Translations under genes and position numbers: made by a program
The notes under the pieces: model-generated
Seen by the model: only the letters and a program-made list of their open reading frames with translations
What the model was told of the DNA's origin: nothing
Database searches by the model: none
Shown here: piece by piece, positions 1 through 8,304 of the stretch
Layout of the letters: each line of letters starts with the position of its first letter
Position numbering within the stretch: the first letter of the stretch is position 1
DNA from: Blastococcus sp. CT_GayMR16
GTDB taxonomy: Bacteria; Actinomycetota; Actinomycetes; Mycobacteriales; Geodermatophilaceae
DNA length: 64,000 bases
NCBI RefSeq assembly: GCF_004570875.1
Contig: NZ_SPQK01000003.1
Span: 124,001-188,000, forward strand
Reading direction: 5' to 3'

Positions 1-733
1 CGACGAACAGGACCTTGGTGAGGACCAGCCCGCCGACGGCGAGCAGCCCACCGATGAGCCCGGCGAACGCGGCCTCGAGGATGAACGGCAGCTGGGTGTA
101 CCAGCGCGAGGCCCCGACCAGCCGCATGATGTTCGTTTCGTTGCGCCGGTTGAACGCCGCGAGCTGGATGGTGTTGGAGATCAGGAGCAGCGCCGCCAGC
201 GCCTGGATCACCGCCACGGCGATCGTCGCGTTGCGGGCGCCGTTGAGCAGGCTGAACAACCGGTCCAGGAAGTCACCCTCGTCGCGGACCTGGTCGACGC
301 CGTTCTCCCCGTTCGGGAACTCCTCGGCGATGACCGGGTAGCGCTCGGGGTTGACCAGCTCGACGCGGAAGCTCTCCGGCAGCGCGTCGGCAGGCGTGTT
401 CTGCACCAGCTCGGGCTGCTGGCTGAACTGCTGCTGGAAGCGCTCGTACGCCTCGTCCTTGGACTCGTAGATGTAGCTCTTGACCTCGGGCGAGTCCTTC
501 AGCTCCGTCTCGATGGCCGAGCGCTGCTCGTCGGTGACGCCGTCGGCCAGGAAGATCGAGACCTGCACCTTGTCGTAGTAGATCTCCTTCATGTCGGAGA
601 TCATTCGAGCGATCAGGATGCCGGTGCCCATGAGACCGAGCGAGATGGCGGTCGTCAGGATCATCGCGACCGTCATGGTCAGGTTGCGACGCAGCCCGGT
701 GGCCACCTCGGAGAGGACGAAATTGACGCGCAT
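1..733 (-). CDS. ftsX: Cell-division ABC transporter permease FtsX (3' end off window)
   Basis: FtsX is the membrane partner of FtsE; the pair links the divisome to peptidoglycan hydrolase activation. The reading frame opens at an ATG at 733 (MRVNFVLSEVATGLRRN) and runs out of the left edge with about 244 residues visible. A first membrane segment lies near residues 21-43, followed by an extracellular domain of roughly 150 residues rich in charged residues, then two more hydrophobic segments. The motif FNRRNETNIMRLVGAS before the second cytoplasmic loop is typical of FtsX. ftsE lies just upstream on the same strand, the usual operon order. The remaining C-terminal membrane segment is outside the window, so completeness cannot be judged. 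Confidence 0.93.
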   Translation of the reverse strand, partial: MRVNFVLSEVATGLRRNLTMTVAMILTTAISLGLMGTGILIARMISDMKEIYYDKVQVSIFLADGVTDEQRSAIETELKDSPEVKSYIYESKDEAYERFQQQFSQQPELVQNTPADALPESFRVELVNPERYPVIAEEFPNGENGVDQVRDEGDFLDRLFSLLNGARNATIAVAVIQALAALLLISNTIQLAAFNRRNETNIMRLVGASRWYTQLPFILEAAFAGLIGGLLAVGGLVLTKVLFV

Positions 734-817
734 GGATTCCCTATCTGGATTCGTGCACGGGGCGAGTCGATCGCCGCGACGTCAGCTGCACGTGGGCCTG
801 ATGACTTGTCAGCGGCT

Positions 818-1507
818 CTAGCGCCCGACCCCGTAGACGCCGCGCGTCTGGTCGCGGGTGATGACGCCCCCGTTGAGCTCGATGACGCGACGGCGCATGG
901 AGTCGACGATGTGGTAGTCGTGCGTCGCCATGATCACCGTGGTGCCCGTGCGGTTGATCCGCTCGAGCAGCAGCATGATGCCCTCGCTGGTCTCGGGGTC
1001 GAGGTTGCCGGTGGGCTCGTCGGCCAGCAGGACCAGCGGCCGGTTGACGAACGCGCGGGCGATCGCCACCCGCTGCTGCTCACCACCGGAGAGCTCGTTG
1101 GGCAGCCGGTGGGCCTTGCCCTCCAGGCCGACCATCTCCAGCACCTCGGGCACGACCCGCTTGATCGTCCGCGTCGGCTTGTTGATCACCTCGAGCGCGA
1201 AGGCCACGTTCTGGGCCACCGTGCGGTCACGCAGCAGGCGGAAGTCCTGGAAGACGCAGCCCATGGTCCGGCGCAGCTTCGGCACCTGCCACTTGCTCAT
1301 CGTGTTGAGGACCTTGCCGTTGACGACGACGTTGCCCGAGGTGGGGGTGTCCTCCTTCAGCAGCAGCCGGAGGAACGTCGACTTCCCCGAACCGGAGGAC
1401 CCGATGAGGAAGACGAACTCGCCCTTGTCGATCTCGGTGGACACGTCGTCGAGAGCCGGGCGGCCGCTGGCCGGATAGAGCTTGGTGACGTGTTGCAGTT
1501 CGATCAC
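818..1507 (-). CDS. ftsE: Cell-division ATP-binding protein FtsE
   Basis: ATPase subunit of the FtsEX complex at the division site. The GTG at 1507 gives a 229-residue protein beginning [12 protein letters not shown], the normal FtsE start and length; an upstream in-frame extension to 1621 lacks family similarity. Walker [10 protein letters not shown] is at residues 36-44, the Q-loop glutamine near 87, signature LSGGEQQ at 139-145, Walker B with [11 protein letters not shown] near 160-170, and the switch histidine in MATHDY. The gene is 84 bp upstream of ftsX and follows prfB, a conserved actinobacterial order. Confidence 0.95.
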   Translation of the reverse strand: MIELQHVTKLYPASGRPALDDVSTEIDKGEFVFLIGSSGSGKSTFLRLLLKEDTPTSGNVVVNGKVLNTMSKWQVPKLRRTMGCVFQDFRLLRDRTVAQNVAFALEVINKPTRTIKRVVPEVLEMVGLEGKAHRLPNELSGGEQQRVAIARAFVNRPLVLLADEPTGNLDPETSEGIMLLLERINRTGTTVIMATHDYHIVDSMRRRVIELNGGVITRDQTRGVYGVGR

Positions 1508-1665
1508 GAGGTGCCACGCTACCTGCCCCCGGCCCCACGACGGCGCGTTCGCGGAGGAACCGCCGGGAGTCGTATGCGCACAGCGTGACGGACGTGGCGG
1601 AACTGCCAGGTGGGTCGTCACGGACGGTTGTGTCCGGCCCGTGCGGTGTCCCGATGTGACCTTCG

Positions 1666-2778
1666 TCAGGTCGCGTCGACGGTCTCCTGCTGACGGCGCC
1701 AGCGGATGCCCGCCTCGATGAAGGCGTCGATGTCGCCGTCCAGGACCGCGGCGGTGTTGCCGGTCTCCTGCTCGGTCCGCAGGTCCTTGACCATCTGGTA
1801 CGGGTGCAGGACGTAGGACCGCATCTGGTTGCCCCAGCTGCTGCCCTCGCCCTTGAGCGCGTCCATCTCGGCCCGCTGCTCGGCCTGCCGGACGACGAGC
1901 AGCCTCGCCTGCAGCACCCGCAGTGCGGCCGCGCGGTTCTGGATCTGGCTCTTCTCGTTCTGGCAGGACACCACGATGCCGGTCGGGATGTGCGTCATCC
2001 GGACGGCGGAGTCGGTGGTGTTCACGCTCTGCCCGCCGGGGCCGGAGGAGCGGAAGACGTCGACGCGGATCTCGTTCTCGGGGATCTCGACGTGGTCGGT
2101 CTGCTCCACCACCGGGAGCACCTCGACGCCGGCGAACGAGGTCTGCCGTCGTCCCTGGTTGTCGAAGGGGGAGATGCGCACGAGCCGGTGCGTGCCCTGC
2201 TCGACCGACAGCGTGCCGTAGGCGTAGGGGTGCTTCACGGCGAAGGTGGCCGACTTGATCCCGGCCTCCTCCGCGTAGCTCACGTCGTAGACCTCGGTCG
2301 GGTACTTGTGCCGCTCCGCCCAGCGCAGGTACATGCGCATGAGCATCTCGGCCCAGTCGGCGGCGTCGACGCCGCCGGCCTCGGAGCGGATGGTGACCAG
2401 TGCCTCCCGGGAGTCGTACTCACCGGAGAGCAGCGTGCGGACCTCGAGCTCGTCGATGACCGTGCGGATGCTGGTCAGCTCGCGCTCGGTCTCGGCGGTC
2501 GTGGCCTCGTCGTTCTCCTCCGCGGCCATCTCGTGCATCAGTGCGACGTCGTCGAGCCGGCCGCGCAGTTCCTCGACCCGGCGGAGGTCGCCCTGCAGGT
2601 AGGACAGCTTCGAGGTGATCGCCTGGGCGGCCTCGACGTCGTTCCACAGGTCGGGGGCGGCGGCCTGCTGCTCGAGGTCGGCGATCTCGTTGCGCATGTC
2701 GTCGACGCGGAGGACGGCCTCGATCGACTTCAGGGTCGTGTTGAGTTCGTCGAGTACGACGGAGAAGTCGGCAGCCAC
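1666..2778 (-). CDS. prfB: Peptide chain release factor 2
   Basis: RF2 recognises UGA and UAA stop codons and triggers peptide release. The GTG at 2778 gives 370 residues starting [20 protein letters not shown], as in actinobacterial RF2. The tripeptide anticodon SPF is at residues 203-205, which marks RF2 rather than RF1. The catalytic GGQ is at 248-250 in [14 protein letters not shown]. The gene reads through in a single frame, so the programmed +1 frameshift known from many bacterial prfB genes is absent. It lies upstream of ftsE on the same strand. Confidence 0.96.
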   Translation of the reverse strand: MAADFSVVLDELNTTLKSIEAVLRVDDMRNEIADLEQQAAAPDLWNDVEAAQAITSKLSYLQGDLRRVEELRGRLDDVALMHEMAAEENDEATTAETERELTSIRTVIDELEVRTLLSGEYDSREALVTIRSEAGGVDAADWAEMLMRMYLRWAERHKYPTEVYDVSYAEEAGIKSATFAVKHPYAYGTLSVEQGTHRLVRISPFDNQGRRQTSFAGVEVLPVVEQTDHVEIPENEIRVDVFRSSGPGGQSVNTTDSAVRMTHIPTGIVVSCQNEKSQIQNRAAALRVLQARLLVVRQAEQRAEMDALKGEGSSWGNQMRSYVLHPYQMVKDLRTEQETGNTAAVLDGDIDAFIEAGIRWRRQQETVDAT

Positions 2779-2824
2779 GTCTAGCCAGGGTAGTGCGCCC
2801 GCCGCACGGGGAGACAATTGCTGG

Positions 2825-3112
2825 ATGAGCGAGCCTCGACGACCCCGTTCGCGGGAGGACTACGAGCGCGGCCTCCCCGATTACCACGACCCGACCGCCG
2901 GCTTCGCGGGCGCGCCGCCGGCCCAGTCGGCGCTCACCCTCCGTCTGGTCCTGGCGGTCTTCGGCGTGCTCGTCTGCGTGGCCGGCGGCATCGCGGTGCT
3001 GGCCGTCGGCGCCCCCACGTGGGCCGCTGTCGTGCTCTTCGTCCTGGGCGCGATCGCCCTCGTGGACATCGTCGTGATCGTGCGCCGCAAGGCGCGGGGC
3101 GAACCGGGCTGA
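2825..3112 (+). CDS. Small two-TM membrane protein
   Basis: A 95-residue protein divergent from prfB. The N-terminus is charged and proline-rich ([17 protein letters not shown]). Two hydrophobic segments follow at about residues 39-60 and 64-84, ending in a basic tail (VRRKARGEP). It resembles the small actinobacterial membrane proteins annotated as DUF6343; that assignment is from memory of the family pattern and is not certain. The stop is four bases from the end of the convergent GGDEF-EAL gene. No function can be given. Confidence 0.7.
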   Translation: MSEPRRPRSREDYERGLPDYHDPTAGFAGAPPAQSALTLRLVLAVFGVLVCVAGGIAVLAVGAPTWAAVVLFVLGAIALVDIVVIVRRKARGEPG

Positions 3113-3115
3113 TCG

Positions 3116-4885
3116 TCAGGCGCGGCCGGCGACCACGGCGCGCTGTCGCGCGTGCTCCGGCATCCACCGCTCGAGCTGATCGGCCGGCATCGGGCGGGCG
3201 ATGTAGTAGCCCTGCGCGAACGTGCAGCCGAGCTCGGCGGCCATCCGCAGCTGACCGGCGGTCTCGACTCCCTCGGCGAGGCTGCGCATGCCGCAGGCCT
3301 GCCCGAGGCTGACGACGGCGGCGATCGCGGCGGCCGACTGACCCGACGCGTCGTCGAGTCCGTTGACCAGACTGCGGTCGATCTTGAGGACGCCGGCCGG
3401 CATGGACACGAGCTGGCTCAGCGAGGAGTACCCGCAGCCGAAGTCGTCGATGGAGACCTCGACGCCGGAGACGCGCAGCGCGGCGAACTGAGCGGCGGCC
3501 CCCCGCGGATCCTCGGCGACACTGGTCTCGGTCAGTTCCAGGATCAACTGCTCGGGGGGCAGACCGGCCGCGGCCAGCGCCGCAGCGACGTCGTCCACCA
3601 GCGTGCCGGTCGCGAAGTGGCTGGCGCTGATGTTGACCCCGGTGATGAGGGTGAGGCCCGCCCGCGCCCACTCGGCGGTCTGTCGCGTCGCGGTCCGGAG
3701 CACCCAGTGGGTGAGCGGCACGATGAGTCCGTGCTGCTCGGCGACCGGGATGAACTCCATCGGCGGGACCAGTCCGCGCTCGGGGTGCTCCCATCGCACC
3801 AGGACCTCGACGCCGCTGACCTGGCCGGTCGGCAGGTGGAGCACCGGCTGGTAGTGGAGGACGAGCTGGCCGGTCTCGATGGCCTCCTCCAGCTCGGCGG
3901 CTACGAGCAGCCGGTACTGGGCGGCGGACCGAAGTTCGCTGCTGAACGTCCGGACGCCGTTGCGCCCGGCGGCCTTCGCGGCGTACATGGCCAGGTCGGC
4001 GTCCCGGACGAGGTCCGTGGAGCGGACGTCGCTGTCGCCCTCGCGAGCGGTGGCGACGCCGATGCTGGCGGTCAGCCGCGCGACACGGCCACCGAGGTCG
4101 AACGGCCGGTCGAACGACGTCCGGAAGCGCTCGGCCAGCGCCTCGGCGCCGTCCACGTCGCAGTCGGTGCAGAGGACGACGAACTCGTCCCCACCGAGCC
4201 GGCCGACCGCGTCCTCGGCACGCGTGCGCTCGATGAGCCGCGCCGCTAGCTGTCGCAGGAGGTCGTCGCCCACCTCGTGGCCGAGGGAGTCGTTGACCTC
4301 CTTGAACCCGTCGACGTCCAGGAAGAGCACGGTGACCGCTGGCCGGCCGGGCCGCCGCAGCTCGGTGTCGATGAGCTCGTGCAACCGCGCGCGGTTGGGT
4401 AGTTCGGTGAGCGGGTCGTGCCGCGAACGCCACGTCGATGCACGCTCGGCACGCACGCGCGAGGTGACGTCGGTGTGCGTGACCACGACGTGCCCCGCCT
4501 CCCTGAGCCTGGTGGCCTGCAGGTGGAACCACGTGACACCACCGGCGTGCGGCAGCGCGTAGTCGGAGGACACGCTGGTGCGCTCGCCCCGCGAGAGCTC
4601 CCCCAGGCTCGCGATCAGCGCCCGGTTGGTGCCGTCGTCCTGCATGTGCAGTGCCATGGCGAAGTAGCTGCCGCCGACGCCGACGAGCAGGTCGGAGCCG
4701 AGCAGGTCGGCCATGTCGTCCCACGCCGAGTTGGTCAGCAGGATGGTGCCGTCCGCGTCGATGAGCGTGGTCGGCGACGGCAGTGCGTCGAGGACCGCTC
4801 GCACGAGTGCGGCCTCTGCCGCTGGGTCGCTGTCGCGTGGGCGCACGTCGGCGGGCAGTTCGACTCGCCCGCGTCGCACGGCCAC
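3116..4885 (-). CDS. PAS-GGDEF-EAL c-di-GMP turnover protein
   Basis: A soluble signalling protein predicted to make and/or degrade cyclic di-GMP. From a GTG at 4885 (one of several close GTG codons after a GGGGGAT run) it is 589 residues. A PAS-like region spans about 25-150. The GGDEF domain carries an intact GGDEF at 231-235, with a product-inhibition I-site RAED five residues before it. The EAL domain reads EVLVRW in place of EALVRW but keeps the glutamate and the DDFGCGYSSL and KIDRSLV motifs, so both activities are plausible. No membrane segment is visible. The start could also be at 4879 or further upstream. Confidence 0.9.
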   Translation of the reverse strand: MAVRRGRVELPADVRPRDSDPAAEAALVRAVLDALPSPTTLIDADGTILLTNSAWDDMADLLGSDLLVGVGGSYFAMALHMQDDGTNRALIASLGELSRGERTSVSSDYALPHAGGVTWFHLQATRLREAGHVVVTHTDVTSRVRAERASTWRSRHDPLTELPNRARLHELIDTELRRPGRPAVTVLFLDVDGFKEVNDSLGHEVGDDLLRQLAARLIERTRAEDAVGRLGGDEFVVLCTDCDVDGAEALAERFRTSFDRPFDLGGRVARLTASIGVATAREGDSDVRSTDLVRDADLAMYAAKAAGRNGVRTFSSELRSAAQYRLLVAAELEEAIETGQLVLHYQPVLHLPTGQVSGVEVLVRWEHPERGLVPPMEFIPVAEQHGLIVPLTHWVLRTATRQTAEWARAGLTLITGVNISASHFATGTLVDDVAAALAAAGLPPEQLILELTETSVAEDPRGAAAQFAALRVSGVEVSIDDFGCGYSSLSQLVSMPAGVLKIDRSLVNGLDDASGQSAAAIAAVVSLGQACGMRSLAEGVETAGQLRMAAELGCTFAQGYYIARPMPADQLERWMPEHARQRAVVAGRA

Positions 4886-4999
4886 CGATCCCCCACTCGT
4901 CGCGGGCACGCCGATCCGGTGCCCCTCGCAGTTACATCGGCATGCGCGACGAAGGTCACGCCTTGTCGCGCCCGTCCCTCCCCGCAAAGGGTGAGGCCC

Positions 5000-5326
5000 T
5001 CAGGGGGTGCGGGTCTCCTGCACGATCCACTGCAGGTACGCCGGATTTCCGCCCGTCAGTGACTGTGCGATCACACACGGTACTTCGTACGGATGCAACT
5101 CTCGGGTCCGCTGGACCACCGCCGGCACCAGGGAGCGCCGGGTGTGCAGGGCGACCCTGGCCTCGGCCTCGTCGTGGACGGCGCCCTCCCAGCGGTACAC
5201 CGATCGGATGGCACTGATGACGTGCCCGCAGGCGGCGAGCCGCTCCTCGACCAGCGTCCGGGTGAAGGCGGCGAGCCAGTCGGCGTCGGCAGCGGTCACC
5301 ACGACCTCGCAGCACTCCTCGTCCAC
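5000..5326 (-). CDS. cutA: Divalent cation tolerance protein CutA
   Basis: A 108-residue CutA1-family protein; the family forms trimers linked to copper tolerance and signalling, with unclear biochemical role. Family hallmarks are the start VVVTAADADWLAAFTRTLVEERLAACG, the central SVYRWEGAVHDEAEARVALHT, and the HPYEVPCVIA motif near the C-terminus. Length is normal. It stands between the c-di-GMP gene and a small convergent-facing hypothetical gene. Confidence 0.9.
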   Translation of the reverse strand: MDEECCEVVVTAADADWLAAFTRTLVEERLAACGHVISAIRSVYRWEGAVHDEAEARVALHTRRSLVPAVVQRTRELHPYEVPCVIAQSLTGGNPAYLQWIVQETRTP

Positions 5327-5383
5327 CGGCCCATCCTCGTGCGCTCCGAGTGGAACCGCCGTACGGGCGGGTAGGGGGTGGAG

Positions 5384-5620
5384 ATGACCGACGACATGAC
5401 CATCACAGTCGACAACGACGAGTACGTCCTGCGCCAGGACGACGACGGCCTGCAGGTGGGGCGCCGGGTCGCTGGCGACGTGGCGTGGCTCGACACCGTG
5501 GACCTCGGGCTGCTGCCCGGTCCGGCACGCGAGGCGCTCGAGAACGGGGACAGCTCGAACGAGGCGCTGCTGACCGCCGTCCGGGGGATCGCGCAGGCGG
5601 AGGAGGAGCGCGGCGCCTGA
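5384..5620 (+). CDS. Small acidic hypothetical protein
   Basis: A 78-residue acidic protein (MTDDMTITVDNDEYVLRQDD...). The ATG at 5384 follows an AGGGGG ribosome-binding sequence at 5373-5378; an in-frame GTG at 5378 lies inside that sequence and is less likely. There are no membrane segments or recognisable motifs. It ends three bases from the convergent secreted-protein gene. Function unknown. Confidence 0.65.
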   Translation: MTDDMTITVDNDEYVLRQDDDGLQVGRRVAGDVAWLDTVDLGLLPGPAREALENGDSSNEALLTAVRGIAQAEEERGA

Positions 5621-5623
5621 CCC

Positions 5624-6664
5624 CTAGTCGTGACCCCGGCCGTTGCCCCGGCCGTTCCCGTTGCCGTCGCCGTCGCCATTGTCGGCGCCGTCGCCGTTCC
5701 GCTGGCCGTTGCCGTTCTTCTCTGCCGCGAGCCGGGCGAGGATCTCCGCGAGCCAGTCGGGGATGGCCGGCCGTGCGGCGGGCACGGCCGCGGGCTGGGG
5801 CACCGGTGCGGCGGCCGCGACGGGAGCCGGCACCGCGGGGACCGGCACGGCAGGCTCCGGTATCGCCGCTGACACGGGCGTGGGAGCGACCGCGGCGGGG
5901 TCGGGCTCAGGCGGTGGGACCGGCGAGGGGACCGCGGCCTGGGTCAGCGTCCGGCGGGCGATGCCGATCGCGCTCATGTCGGTGGGCCGGGGGGCGACCC
6001 AGTCGGCCCAGTTGGCGGGATCGAGCACGGTCGGGAGCAGTTCGGCCGCTCGGTCGCGGGGCAGCTGACCGATGACGCCACGGCTGACCGTCGAGGCCGT
6101 GAGCACGTCGCATGCGGCGAGCTGCAGGAAGTTCTTGTCCGCGGCGCACGCCTGGCGGTCCGCGACCGCTGCGGCGGTCTCCTGGACGACGGCCGCGACG
6201 GCCGCGAAGGTCTCCGGGTCGCTGTCCTCGCCTCCCAGCGGTGGCAGGTCGTCGCGAAGGGCGTGCACGATTCCCCCGACGGCGGGATCGAGGTCGACGA
6301 CGGTGAGGGTCCCGGCGGCGGCACCCAGCGGCCAGCGGACGACGTCCCCTGGCATCAGGAGCTCATCGGTGTCGGAGAGCAGGCCCAACACGGTCGCCTC
6401 GGCGCTGCCCCGCTCGTGCACGCGGGCCGGCACACCCACATCGCCGGAGCGACGGACCAGCACCGGGACGTCGAGGTCGTTGCGCACGGTCATGGACGTC
6501 GCGTCGGCGCACGCGTCGAGGAGGAAGCCGGGCGGCACTCCTCCGCGGTTCGCGTCGGGCGTGCACAGGGGAGCCACCGGAACGGCCGAGGCTGTCGTCG
6601 GCTGCAGAGACGGGACCAGGACGACCGCGGCGACGGCGGTGAGCACGATCAGCGCGCGCCTCAT
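5624..6664 (-). CDS. Secreted Ala/Pro-rich protein with Asn/Gly repeat tail
   Basis: A 346-residue exported protein. Residues 1-27 form a signal peptide (basic start, hydrophobic core, cleavage near TASA-VPV). A folded region of about 200 residues with four or more cysteines follows, then a Pro/Ala/Val-rich linker (about 240-305), then a tail of short Asn/Gly/Asp repeats (NGNGQRNGDGADNGDGDG-like) ending at the stop. The start ATG overlaps the stop of the upstream lipoprotein gene by four bases, so the two are probably co-translated. No catalytic motif is seen; a cell-wall or extracellular role is inference. Confidence 0.72.
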   Translation of the reverse strand: MRRALIVLTAVAAVVLVPSLQPTTASAVPVAPLCTPDANRGGVPPGFLLDACADATSMTVRNDLDVPVLVRRSGDVGVPARVHERGSAEATVLGLLSDTDELLMPGDVVRWPLGAAAGTLTVVDLDPAVGGIVHALRDDLPPLGGEDSDPETFAAVAAVVQETAAAVADRQACAADKNFLQLAACDVLTASTVSRGVIGQLPRDRAAELLPTVLDPANWADWVAPRPTDMSAIGIARRTLTQAAVPSPVPPPEPDPAAVAPTPVSAAIPEPAVPVPAVPAPVAAAAPVPQPAAVPAARPAIPDWLAEILARLAAEKNGNGQRNGDGADNGDGDGNGNGRGNGRGHD

Positions 6665-7119
6665 GTCGGGAAGTCGCAGACGGGTTGGACGTAGTCGCCG
6701 ATGTCGTCCAGCCCGTCGCTGATCGCCTCGCGGACGACCTCGGTGAGCGGTCCGTCCCGTGCTTCCCGGAGCGCCCCTCCGAGGTCTTCCAGCGACCGGT
6801 CGAGGACGAGGAAGCCGGGCTGCCGGCGGACGACGTCGAGCACGTCGTCGAGCTCGGTGATCGCACCGGTCAGCACCAGCGCGGCCGCGACGTCGCCCGG
6901 TTGGGCGACCAGCGTGCCGACGGCCCGCGGGAGGTCGGTGAGGTGCGTCGATCCGGCGAGCGCGGTGCAGAAGTCAGGGGCGCCGGACGGGGGTGCGTAG
7001 GTGAGGACGGCGACGTCGGCCCGCGGCGCCGGAGGCGGGGCACTCTCCTCCGCGAGACATCCGGCCAGGGCGACGGTGGATACGAGCAGGCCCAGCACCG
7101 GGAGCCTGCGGGGGAACAC
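6661..7119 (-). CDS. Putative lipoprotein
   Basis: A 152-residue predicted lipoprotein. The N-terminus has a signal peptide ending in the lipobox LAGC at about residues 18-21, followed by EESAPPPAPRAD. The mature part is mainly alpha-helical with two further cysteines (DFCTAL and PVCDFPT) that could pair. It overlaps the following secreted-protein gene by four bases (ATGA), and the two probably form an operon. Function unknown. Confidence 0.7.
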   Translation of the reverse strand: MFPRRLPVLGLLVSTVALAGCLAEESAPPPAPRADVAVLTYAPPSGAPDFCTALAGSTHLTDLPRAVGTLVAQPGDVAAALVLTGAITELDDVLDVVRRQPGFLVLDRSLEDLGGALREARDGPLTEVVREAISDGLDDIGDYVQPVCDFPT

Positions 7120-7243
7120 CCTCGCAACCTAGGGGGGCGCCCTCCGGGCCCGGGCGATCTTCACCCGGTCGGGCGACAGCGCGTGGGGTGAAGCGTGACC
7201 GACCGTGACCGTGGGTGCAGGCGGCCTCACCAGGAGGCGAGAA

Positions 7244-7657
7244 TCAGCTGGTCGACTGGCTGATGTTGACCATCCACGCGACGCCGTAGGGGTCGACGCA
7301 CATGCCGAACTCGTCGCCCCACACCTGCTTCTCCAGCGGCATCCGCACCTCGCCGCCCGCGGACAGCTTCTGGAAGTACCCGCGCAGGTCGTCGGCGTCG
7401 TCCCCGCTGAGGCTGACCGAGATGTTGCTGCCCTTGCTGCTGGGCATGCCGGCGGGGGTGTCGGAGCCCATCAGGGTGTAGCCGGACGGCGTCTCGAGCT
7501 GGGCGTGCATGACCTTGTTCTCTTCACCGGGGGCGGCACCGCCCATCTCGCCGAAGGTGCTCAGCGTCAGGTCGCCGCCGAACACGTCCCGGTAGAACTC
7601 CATCGCCTCGCGGGCGTTGTCCGCGAAGGCGATGTAGGGGTTGAGGCGAGAAGTCAC
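7244..7657 (-). CDS. VOC / PhnB-like glyoxalase-fold protein
   Basis: A 137-residue protein of the vicinal-oxygen-chelate fold in its PhnB-like branch. The opening SRLNPYIAFADNAREAMEFY, then DVFGGDLTLSTFGEMG and the ending DEFGMCVDPYGVAWMVN are characteristic. Members of this branch are often annotated as glyoxalase or bleomycin-resistance proteins without a known substrate. It is monocistronic as far as can be seen; an AGGGAGCTC ribosome-binding sequence precedes the ATG at 7657. Confidence 0.85.
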   Translation of the reverse strand: MTSRLNPYIAFADNAREAMEFYRDVFGGDLTLSTFGEMGGAAPGEENKVMHAQLETPSGYTLMGSDTPAGMPSSKGSNISVSLSGDDADDLRGYFQKLSAGGEVRMPLEKQVWGDEFGMCVDPYGVAWMVNISQSTS

Positions 7658-7763
7658 GGGGAGCTCCCTTCCTGCACACGGGTACGTGGCGCCACCGTAG
7701 CGAGAAGGGTCCGCAGTCAGGCCGGGCTGCGGCGCCCGAGGCCGAGAGCTCCCCGGCGTCCGA

Positions 7764-8219
7764 CTACCGAGCCGAGACGGAGGACTGCGACCCGGCCGGG
7801 GTGCCGGCGGCCACCGAGCCGAAGTACAGGGCCAGCGTGGCGGTGATCAGGTGCAGGAAGTTGTCCGGGTCGGCCAGACCGGACATGCCGAGCGTGCCCA
7901 GTACCCCGAAGAACCCCAGGACCGTCACCAGGCCCAGGACGACGCCGATGACGAGGTTGACGACGCGGGCGGCGCTGTGCCGGGGCGCGGCAGCGAGCCA
8001 GGCGATCGCCAGGACCAGGTGGATCGTGTTGTGCAGCGGGTTCACCGCGAAGATCAGCAGGGTGTGCGAGTGGTGCCCGGCGAAGTCGGAGAAGCCGGTG
8101 AGCGCGAAGCCCGTGACCGCGACCACGAGGTAGACCGCGCCGAAGACGAGGGCGAACCGCTGGGCGGGTGTCCAGGCGCGCAGGCCCGTGGGGGCGGCGG
8201 TGGTCTGCGAGCTGGTCAT
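7764..8219 (-). CDS. DUF4383-type four-TM membrane protein
   Basis: A 151-residue integral membrane protein with about four hydrophobic segments (near residues 27-47, 58-80, 87-110 and 118-138). The pattern PAQRFALVFGAVYLVVAVTG and NPLHNTIHLVLAIAWL matches the actinobacterial DUF4383 family. Function of the family is unknown. The gene is flanked by short spacers and transcribed alone. Confidence 0.8.
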   Translation of the reverse strand: MTSSQTTAAPTGLRAWTPAQRFALVFGAVYLVVAVTGFALTGFSDFAGHHSHTLLIFAVNPLHNTIHLVLAIAWLAAAPRHSAARVVNLVIGVVLGLVTVLGFFGVLGTLGMSGLADPDNFLHLITATLALYFGSVAAGTPAGSQSSVSAR

Positions 8220-8304
8220 CGTGGATCTCCTGGTACGTCGTCCGGATGCCGGGTGGCTCTCAGCTATCGGCAGAGAGCCGGCCCGCCTTCAGACGAACCG
8301 TCGA

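Noticed and set aside
1666-2778. Programmed frameshift in prfB
   Set aside because: The frame is continuous from start to stop.
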